Positions 8,799-18,600 of a DNA stretch of 64,000 nt are shown here, piece by piece (within the stretch, counting starts at the first letter, position 1; every line of letters starts with the position of its first letter). Source of the stretch: Aquimonas voraii (GTDB lineage: Bacteria; Pseudomonadota; Gammaproteobacteria; Xanthomonadales; Xanthomonadaceae); contig NZ_FNAG01000005.1 of assembly GCF_900101825.1 (NCBI RefSeq), positions 62,001 through 126,000 on the forward strand. Direction: 5' to 3'. The notes below the pieces were generated by a model. It did not search any database. It saw only the letters and a program-made list of their open reading frames with translations, and was not told the origin of the DNA. The translations under genes and the position numbers were made by a program.

Positions 8799-9599
8799 TC
8801 AGGCGGCATCCGGCTTGGCCAGCGGCGGCTCTTGCGGCGTTGCGGGCGGGGCGGCCGCGGCAGCCTCCGCAGCCTCCGCCGACGGCTCGCCCGGCCGCGG
8901 CAGCACGCCGACCCGGCGCGCCGGGCTGCCGGCGACGATGGTGTAGGGGGCGACGTTCGCGCTGACAATGCTGCGCGCGGTGACGATGCTGCCCTCGCCG
9001 ATCTCGACGCCGGGCAGGATCATCGCATCGGCGCCGATCCAGACATTGTCGTGGACGACGATCGCGCGCACGTCCTCGTCGGCGGGCGGCGCGCCGGCGA
9101 GACGCGCGGCCGGGTCGCTGGCGTGGCCTGAGGAATCGCGGAAGCTAACGCCGCTGGCGACCTGTACGTGGCGGCCCAGGCGGATCTCGCGGCCGACGAC
9201 GAAGCTCACCGCATGGCCGATATCGCTGTAGTCGCCGATGTGCAGCTTGGGCCGCGCCACGAAGCTGGCCGCGAACTTGAGGCTCAACTTGCCGTTGAAC
9301 TGCACGTAGTCGCCAAGCACCAGCTCGCCGCGGCCGGTGACCCAGGGCACATAGATGCCAGCGGTGACGCCGCGCCCGAAGCGGGTGCAGTAGGCCTTCA
9401 GCAGGGGCTCGGCAATGAGCTTGCCGCGCACGAAGAAAACGATCGCGCGCAGGCCGAGGAACAGCCACAGCATCGGCTTCACCACCAGCTTCGGCGCCGG
9501 CAGGGTGAAGTGCTGCAGGTGCCGCTTGGTCGAGCGCAGCGCGCGCGCCAGCGGATGATCGGCGCGCGCGGCCCAGTGGCGCAGGGAAGACAGGCTCAT
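8799..9599 (-). CDS. Hexapeptide-repeat (left-handed beta-helix) acyltransferase
   Basis: This 266-residue protein carries the imperfect [LIV]-G-x4 repeats of the acetyltransferase left-handed beta-helix, as in VLGDYVQF, LHIGDYSDIG, IRLGRHVQVASG and the C-terminal IVVHDNVWIGADAMILPGVEIGEGSIVTA. The last block and the ending YTIVAGSPARRVG are classic for WbbJ/CysE-like O-acetyl- or acyltransferases. A membrane-associated hydrophobic segment (MLWLFLGLRAIVFFV) lies near residues 43-57, and the last 30 residues are an Ala/Pro-rich tail. It starts 12 bases after the megasynthase stop codon, so the two are almost certainly co-transcribed. It may transfer an acetyl or acyl group to the polysaccharide or to the NRPS/PKS product; the acceptor is unknown. 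Confidence 0.85.
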   Translation of the reverse strand: MSLSSLRHWAARADHPLARALRSTKRHLQHFTLPAPKLVVKPMLWLFLGLRAIVFFVRGKLIAEPLLKAYCTRFGRGVTAGIYVPWVTGRGELVLGDYVQFNGKLSLKFAASFVARPKLHIGDYSDIGHAVSFVVGREIRLGRHVQVASGVSFRDSSGHASDPAARLAGAPPADEDVRAIVVHDNVWIGADAMILPGVEIGEGSIVTARSIVSANVAPYTIVAGSPARRVGVLPRPGEPSAEAAEAAAAAPPATPQEPPLAKPDAA

Positions 9600-9611
9600 C
9601 GATGCGGCTCC

Positions 9612-12600
9612 TCAGCGTCCGAACAGGCGCTGTAGCCAGCCCTGGGCGGGTGCGGCCTGCGCCTGCACCGCGCCCGCGGCCACAACCTGCGCCGGCCCCG
9701 CAGCGCCACCGGCCAGCTCCTCGGCGAGGCCGCGCAGGCTGGCCTGGCCCAGACGCAGCAGGGACAGGCGCCGGCCGCTGCGGGCTTCGAGCCGGGCCAT
9801 GAAGTCCAAGGCCAGCAGCGAGTGGCCGCCCAGGTCGAAGAAGTTGTCTTCGGGCGCCACCGCGGGCAACTTCAGGACCTCGCAGCACAGCTGCCGCACC
9901 AGCGCCAGGGCGGAGTCCGCCGTCAACGTCGCGGCCGCCGCCGCCGCGGTGGTCCCCGCGGAGATCGTGGCCTCCGCCGGCAGCGCGCACCACTCGCGCA
10001 GCCGCTGCGCATAGCGGTTGGCCCAGGCTTCGACCCGATCCGCGTCGAGCACGTCGGTGCTGTAGTTGAACAGCAGCTCGAGGCCGCGCGGCGCCTCCAC
10101 GCACCACAGGCCGAGCGGATGGGCGGAGTTGCGGACCGGCACATCGAAACGCGCGTGCTCCAGCGGGCCCCAGTGGGTGATGCGATCGCGCGCGTCCTGG
10201 AACGAGAACAGGGTCTGGAACAGCGTGCGCTGCGGCTCGGCGCCAGCGCGCCGCAGTTCGGGCACCAGTGCGTCCAGCGGCAGTTCGGCGTGGCCCAGCA
10301 CCTCGGCGAGGGCGGCATGCACTTCCGCCAGCCACGCCCGCAGCGGCAGCGTTCGCGGACGCAGGCGCAGCGGCACGGCGTTGACGAAACAGCCCATCAC
10401 CGGCAGCAGTTCAGGGCGCTCGCGTCCGCGCACCGGCAGGCCCAGCACCAGATCGTCGGCCTCGCCGATCGCTGCCAGCTCCGTCGCCCAGGCCGCCAGC
10501 AGCACCACGAACAGGGTGGTGCCGTGGCGGCGGGCCAGCGCATGCAGGCGGTGCAGCTCGTCCATCGGCAGCATGACCAGCAGCGAGTTGCCGCGCCCAC
10601 TCAGCCGATCGTTGGCGGCGCGGGCTGGAGAGAGGTTCAGGGCGCGCGGCAGCGGCAGCAGGCTGCGCTTGAAGTGCTCGATCGAACCGCGATACGCGTC
10701 CGCTGCCAGCTGCGCCTGCTGCCAGGCCGCGAAATCGCCGTAGTCGACCGCAAGCGCAGGCAGTCGCGGCGCGCGCTGTTCGAGCCGGGCTGCGTACAGC
10801 TCGGCCAGCTCGGTGTAGAGCAGGTCGAAGCTCCAGCCGTCCCAGACCAAGTGGTGGACCACGAAAACGAAAACATGCTCCTCCGCGCCCAGTCGATACA
10901 GCGCGGCCCGGAACGGCGGGCCAAGGCGCATGTCGATCGGCTCGGACTGCAGGATCTCCGCGCCCTGCAGGGCGGCGGCTTCGGCCTGCGCGCGCGCCAG
11001 CGCGGACAGGTCGACGAAGGCCAGCGCGAAGGCACAGTCCGCCAGCACGCGCTGCTGCAGACCGGCCTCGCCTGCGACCAGCACGCTGCGCAGGACCGGC
11101 TGGCGGGCGACGAGATCGCGCAGGGCGGCCTCGAAGGCCGCGCGATCAAGCGGGCCGCGCAGGCGATGGGCCGAAGGCAGCAGGTTGACGCGGCCGTCGC
11201 TGCTGCTGCCTTCGAGGTACCACAGGCCGGCCTGCACGGCCGACAGCGGCGCCCGGCTGCGATCGAAGCGGGCGGGAATCGGCGCGTTGACCGCTTGTGT
11301 GCCCTGCAGCCGCGCGGCCAGCGCGCGCGGGCTTGGCGCCTCGAACAGCAGACGCAGGGGCGGCCGCGCATGGCCCAGCTTCTGCAGGCGACCGGCCAGC
11401 TCCGCCGCCAGCAGCGAATGTCCGCCGGCCTCGAAGAAACTCTGCTCGGGCGCGAGCGGCGGTGCCTGCAGCAGCTCGCCCATCAGGCCGGCGATCAGGG
11501 CGACGCGCTCGGCTTCGCTTGCCGTCGCGCCGGAAGTCGGCACCGGCGCCGGTTCCACCGGCCCGGCCGTCGAGCCGGAAGGCGCGGCCGCCAGCGCCTT
11601 GCGGTCGATCTTGCCGTTGGGCAGCAGGGGCAGGGCGTCGAGCACGCGCAGAGCCTGCGGCAGCATGTAGTCGGGCAGGCGCAAGCCCAGCGCGCGGCGC
11701 AGCTCGCCCAGTGCCGGCACCGACTGACCCGGACGCGCCTGCACATGCGCCACCAGGCGCTCGTCCATCGGCCCGAAGTTCTCAACGCAGACGGCTGCGC
11801 GCGCGATCTGCGGCTGCGATTCGAGCGCGGCCTCGATCTCGCCCAGCTCGATACGGTAGCCGCGCAGCTTGACCTGGTGGTCCATGCGACCGAGGTGGCG
11901 CAGCTCGCCCGCGGCCGTCCAGGCGCCGAGATCGCCGGTGCGGTACAGCCGCGCGCCGGGCGCCGTGCTGCACGGGTCGGCGATGAAGCGCTCGGCGCTG
12001 AGTTCGGGGCGGGCGTGGTAGCCGCGGGCCACGCCGGCGCCGCCGATACAGATCTCGCCGGGTACGTCGACGCCGCACTCGCGTCCGGCCTCATCCAGCA
12101 CGCGCACCACGGTGGCGTCGATCGGCCGGCCGACCGTGATCGCCGCCGGATCGCGGATGCGCGCGCAGGTCGACCAGACCGTGGTCTCCGTCGGCCCGTA
12201 CATGTTCCACAGCTCGGCGACGCCGGCCGTGAGCAGGCGCTGCGCCAGCGCCGGGCTCAGCGCCTCGCCGCCGCACAGGGCGCGGAAGCCGGCCGGCGCG
12301 CGGAAGCCGGCTTCCAGCAGTAGATGCCAGGTGCTGGGCGTGGCCTGCATCAGCTGCACGCCGTGGCGCTCGATAAGGCGCAAGAGCGCGGCGCCGTCGA
12401 TCGCATCGTTGCGCTGGGCCAGCACGATCTCCGCGCCCACCACCAGCGGCAGCAGCAGTTCGAGCACGGCGATGTCGAAGCTCAGCGTGGTCACCGCCAG
12501 CAGGCGCTCACCCGGCTTGAAGCCCGGCGTGTGCGCCATGCTGCGCAGGAAGTTGACCACGCCCGCGTGCAGCACCACCACGCCCTTGGGCTTGCCGGTG

Positions 12601-15600
12601 CTGCCCGAGGTGTAGATGACATAGGCCGGGGCGTCCTCGTCGATTCTCAGCTGGGGCGCCTGCGTCGACGCCCGTTCGATCTCGATGGCGTCGGCATCGA
12701 GGCGCAGGCAGTCGACGCCATCGAGGGCGAGTCGTTCAGCGCCCTCGCGATCGCTCAGCAAGAGGCGCAGGCCGGCGTCCTCGGCCATTTCGCGCAGCCG
12801 TGCCAGCGGAAAGCCCGGGTCCAGCGGCACGTAGGCCGCGCCGGCCTTGAGCACGCCGAGCAGGCCAGCGACCAGATCCGGGCCGCGCGGCAGGCACAGG
12901 CCGACCCAGTCGCCGGGCCGCAGGCCGCGCGCGATCAGGGCCTGGGCGATGCGGTTGGCGCGCGCGTCCAGTTCGCCGTGCGTCCACACCTGGTCTTCGA
13001 AGCGCAGCGCGATGGCTTCGCCGCAGCGCGCGGCGCAGGCCGCTGTCAGCGCCTCGATGCGTGTGGATGCGTCTGCAGCACTGTCGGGTGCCGCAGACGC
13101 ACGCGGCGTGGATGCCGCCGGCAGACCCGCCAGTTCGTGCAGGGCGGCCTGAAGTAGGTCGGCGATGACACCGATGCGCTCGGCGCTGAAGAACTCGACG
13201 CTGTAGTGCAGATCCAGCGCCAGCGCATCGCCCTCATCGTAGAAATTGAACATCAGCTCGCCGAGCAGGCCGGGCTTGCGGCCCTCGCGCATCTGCGCGC
13301 TGAGCGGCGCGAAGCCGGACAGATCGACGCGCGGATTGAGGTTGAAGAACACGCCGCTGAGCGGCGCGCGATCGCCGCGGCTCACCAGCCCCAGCGCCCG
13401 TGCCGCCAGGCCCTGGGTCATGTGCGGGTGCTCCAGCGCATCCATCAGCGCCGCGCGTACCGGCGCCAGCGCCGCACCCACCTGCGCGTGCTCCGGCAGG
13501 CGCAGGCGCAGCGGCAGATCAAGCACGCCGTCGGCCAGCAGGGCCGGGTGGCGCGCCAGGGCCTGGCTGGCATAAGGCAGGCTCAGAACAAAATCCGCGC
13601 GCCCGCTCAGGCGCTGGATCGCCGTCGCCGTGGCGCTGAGCAGCAGCGGAAACAGGGTGCAGCGCTCGCGCTTCATCAGCGCCCGCAGGGCCGCGACCAG
13701 GGGGCCTTCGAAGCGCAGCTGCAGGGTGTCGGCGCCGAACTGGCGGGCGCCCGTCGGTTCGCAGTCACCGAGGCTCAGCGCCGCCGGCGGCTCGCGCAGC
13801 GTCTCCAGCCAAAAGGCCCGATCCGCGGCGGCTTCCGGCGAATCGAAGCGCGCCCGTTCGGCGGCGGCGAAGGCGATCGGCGATTCGGCGGGACCGAGCG
13901 GCAGCGCCAGGCCCTGCGACTGCGCGCGATAGGCGGCGGCCAGCTCGGCGAGAAAGGTGCTCGCGGCCCAGCCGTCGAACACGAGATGGCTGGCGATCAG
14001 ATGCAGCACGGCGTGCTGCGGGCCGAGCCAGAACAGGCTGAGCGCGATCATCGGGGCGCGCCCCAGCGCAAAGCGCTGCTGGGCGGCGGCGGCCAGCGCC
14101 GAGCGCAGCGCCGCCTCGGGCTCGCCGGCCTGGTCAAGATCGATGATCTCGATCCGCGGCTGGGCCTGTGCATCAACGACCTGACGCGGCGCATCCGCTT
14201 CGATGCGCAGGCGGAAGGCGGCATGGCGCGCGCAGACCGTGCGCAGCGCCGCTTCCAAGGTCGCGCGGTCGAGCTCGCCGCGCAGCTCCAGGCTGAAGGT
14301 CTCGTCCAGCGCGCGCAGCGCGTTCTCGTCGAAGCTGGCCGCCAGCCAGCGCTCGGCCTGGCCGGGGCTGAGCGGGCCCTCCAGCGGCTCGGCGGCAGGC
14401 GACTTCGCGTCGGTCTGCTCGACGCGCGCGCGCTCCGGCGGCGGCGCGCCGTCGCGACGGCTGATGAAGCCCAGCGCCATCAGCTCATCCAGCGCGCCGA
14501 CGAAGACCTCGACGATGCGGTCGAGCTCGGCCGTGCCCATGGCGGCGGTGACGAAGTGGCCGAACTGCTCGTACAGATGCAGGCCGTGGAAGCGCGCCAG
14601 GTAGTAGAACAGGCTGACGTATTTCTGGTCCTCGTCCCACTGCAGGCGCCACAGCGAGGCGCAGTGCACGGCCTTCACCGGCGCGCTGCGGCCGACGAAG
14701 GCGGCGTTGAGCCGGTCGACCAGGCCCTGCGTGCGCGCGTTGAGATCGTCGTAGAACGCCTGGCCGCCGCGCTTGAGCTCGCTCAAGGTGGCCTTGGCCG
14801 CTGCCAGCGCCAGCGGGTGGCGGACGAAGGTGCCGGCGAAGTAGGTGACGCCGGCCTCGGGATAGCTGTCGTCGCCGTAGGCCCAGTGGCCGCCGTCGAG
14901 CGCGTCCAACCAGTGCGCGCTGCCGGCGATCGCGGCAAACGGCAGGCCGCCGCCGATGATCTTGCCGTAGGTGCAGATATCCGCGCGCACGCCGTAGAAC
15001 TGCTGGGCGCCGCCCGGCGCCAGCCGGAAGCCGGTCACCACTTCATCGAAGATCAGGGCCGCGCCGCAGCCGTCGCAGATCTCGCGCAGGGCCTGCACGA
15101 AGGCGCGCGGCTGCAGGGTCGGATACTTGTTCTGGATCGGCTCGATCATGACCGCCGCCAGCTCGTGGCCGCGCTCGCGGAGCACCTTGAGCGCCTCGTC
15201 GGAGGCATAGTCCAGCACCAGCACGTTCTCGACCGCGTTGGCGAGGATGCCGGGGGCGGCCGACAGCGAGCGCAGCTGGCGGGTGCCGCGCACGATCACC
15301 TCGTCGAAGATGCCGTGATAGCTGTTGGTGAAGATGGCGATGGTCTTGCGCCCGGTCGCCGTGCGGGCGATGCGCATGGCGCCCATCACCGCTTCCGAGC
15401 CGGTGTTGCAGAAACCGACGCGAGCGTGCCCGGTGAACTCGCTGATCAGGTCGGCGACTTCGGCCGCCAGCGGATGCTGCGGGCCGACTTCGAGGCCGCG
15501 ATCGAGCTGGGCGTGCATCGCCTGCACCAGCGCCTTGGGCTGGTAGCCGAGCAGGTTGGCGCCGAAGCAGCTCAGAAGATCGATGTAGTCGTTGCCGTCG

Positions 15601-18600
15601 ATGTCCCAGACCCGCGCGCCGTCGGAACGCTCGGCCACGATCGGATAGACCAGATCCTTCCACAGCGGATTGAAACCGGTGACCACGCGCGGATCGGCCA
15701 TGCGCGCGCGGTGCCGCTGGCTGAAGGCCCGCGATTGGCCGCTGCGGGCGAGGTAGCGCGCGGTGAAGTCATCCAGCCAGGCGCGCTGGGCGGCGCTCAT
15801 CTGCTGCACCGGCTTGACCGTGATCCGCGCCGAGGCGCCGAAGGGCTTGGCGATCAGGTCGGCCTTGTCCTCGCCCTCCGAGCCGGCACTGCCAGCGTTG
15901 GCGATGGACACATTGGACCGGGCCGCCGGCGGCGGCGCGCTCGACGGGGTCGCGGTGGCGGCCGCCGTGGGCGGAGCCAGCGCATTCGCGGCAGCAAGGG
16001 CCGCAGGCGCCGGCAGCGAGGCACCGCCCAGCAGGGCCAGCTGCTGCTGCATCAGCGCCATCTGCTGCTGGATCAGGCCGAGCACGCCGGCGTCGGCGGG
16101 CCGTGTCGGCAGGGCGTTCAGTGGCGGCAGCACGGCGGTCGAAGCGCTCAGGGCGGCGCTGCTCGCAGCTGCGCCGGCGGCCGCCTGCGTGTTCGCCGCC
16201 GCGGTCGGCGCCGGTGCAAAGCGCTCGGGCGGCAGCTCGGCGTGCAGGAACTCGACCAGATGCTCGACCGTGTCGAGGTCTTCCATCAGCCGGCGGAAGC
16301 GCAGCTTGATCCCGAACACGCGCTCGAGCTCCAGCGTGGCCTGGGTCAGGCTCAGCGAATCGAGGCCCTGTTCGACCAGGCTTTCCGATGGCGACAGATC
16401 CTCGGGCGCGAGCCCGGCCACGTCGGCGAGCAGGCGGCGCAGTTCGAGGGCGAGGGTGGGGCGGCGATCGGCCATGGGCAGGTCCTCGGCAGCGTGACTC
16501 GGCGCGGCCAGCGGTTCAGCGGCTGAATCAATGGACGGTGCGGCGCAGGCGGGCTGGCGTGCGCGGAACCAGAAGCGGGTGTCGGCGAAGCGATAGGTCG
16601 GCAAATGCGCGCGTCGCGCATCGCGCGGCAGCGGCCAGTCGAGCGGCAGGCCGGCGCACCACAGGCGACCGATGGCTTCGACCGCATGCAGGGCCGCGTC
16701 GGCCGAGGCCGTCGGCGGCGGCAGCAGGGGCTGCACGCGCGGCGCGCGGCCCTGCGCATCGCGGTGCTGACGGGTGAGTGCGGTCAGGGCCTGGCCGGGG
16801 CCGAGCTCGACCAGCACCGTGCCGGGTTCGGCCAGCTCGCGCGTCAGCGCATCGGAGAAGCGCACCGGCGCACGCACCTGGCGCGCCCAGTAGGCGGGGT
16901 CGGTCGCCTCGTCTGCACGCAGCGGCGCGCCACTGACGCAGGAGTAGACCGGCAGCCGCGGCGCGCTCAGCGAAATCTTCGACAGCGCCTGCTGCACCGC
17001 CGGCAGCGCACCGTCCATGGCCGCGCTGTGGAAGGCGTGCGAGACCATCAGCCGCGTCGCCTGCAGTCCGGCTTCGCCCAGCGCGCCTTCGAGCGCATCG
17101 ATGGCGGCGGCGGGGCCCGCGAGCACGCAGAGTTGCGGTGCGTTGTAGCCGACGATCTCGATGCCGTCGCGCACGTACTCGCTGAGCGCATCGGCGCCAG
17201 CGCGCACCGCCAGCATGCCGCCGCGCGGCTGTGCCCACATCGCCGCCGCACGCGCGCAGACCGCGCGCGCGCCGTCCTCGATCGACAGCACGCCGGCCAC
17301 GGCGGCGGCCGCGTACTCGCCGAGGCTGTGGCCGATCAGCGCGGCGGGCTTGAGACCCAGGCTGGCCAGCCACTGCGCCAGCGCGACCTCCATGCAGTAG
17401 AGCGCGGGCTGCGCATAGCGGGTTTCGGCCAGCAGGGCACTGGCGCGGCTGTCGCCGGCTTCAAGCAGCAGGGCGCGCAAGTCCACATCCAGCAGCGGCT
17501 GGGCGGCGGCCAGCGCGGCATCCAGCGCTTCGGCGAAGGCGGGCACCTCGGCATGCAGGGCTGCCGCCATGCCCGGATGCTGCGAGCCCTGGCCGGGGAA
17601 CAGGAAGACCAGACGTGGAGATGGCTCGGCGGTTTCCGGCTTGGCCTCGCGGCGCAAGGTGGCGATGAGTTCGGCGCGGTCGCGCGCCGCCACCGCGCGC
17701 CGCTGCGGCAGCGCACTGCGGCCGCGCACCAGCGTCGCGAGCACCGCGTCCAGCGGCAGGGCCTCGCGCTCCAGCGCATCGGCCAGATCGCTGGCTCGCG
17801 CGGTGAGCGCCTCGGCGCTGAGCGCGGACAGCGGGAACAGGCGCAGGCTCGGCGCGTCCGATGCGATCAGCGGCGCGCGCGAAGGCGCTTCGCCCAAGAC
17901 CACATGCGCATTGGTGCCGCCAACGCCGAAGCTGCTCACCGCCGCCGCCCGCGCAAGCGGGCCGCGGGGCCAGGCCTGGGTTTCGGCGCTGACGCGGAAC
18001 GGGGTGGCGGCGAAATCGATCTGCGGGTTCGGCGCGCGGTAGTGCAGGGTGCCGGGAATGCGCCCGCGTTCAAGACAGAGCGCGGCCTTGATCAGCCCCA
18101 GCACGCCGGCCGCGGCGACCGTGTGGCCGAGGTTGGACTTCAGCGAGCCCAGCACCACCGAAGCGGCCGGCGCCGCGTCTTCGGCATAGGCGCGGCGCAG
18201 GGCCTCGACCTCGATCGGATCGCCGAGCGCGGTGCCGGTGCCGTGCGCCTCGACATAGCCGATCGCAGTGGCCGACAGGCCGGCGTCGTCCAGCGCCAGC
18301 CGGATGCACTCGGCCTGGCCCTGCACGCTGGGCGCGGTGAAGCTGGCCTTGCCGGCGCCGTCGTTGTTGATTCCCACGCCGCGGATCAACGCGTGCACGG
18401 TGTCGCCGTCGTCCAGCGCCTGCTGCAGGGGCTTCAGCACCACCAGCGCGCCGGCGCTGCTGAAGACGGTGCCCGAGGCTTCGACGTCGAAGGGTCGACA
18501 GCGGCCATCCGCGGATTCCATGCCGCCCTCGATGTGCAGGTAGCCGGACTGCTGCGGCACCAGCACCGAGGCGCCGCCAGCGATGGCCACTTCGCAGCGG

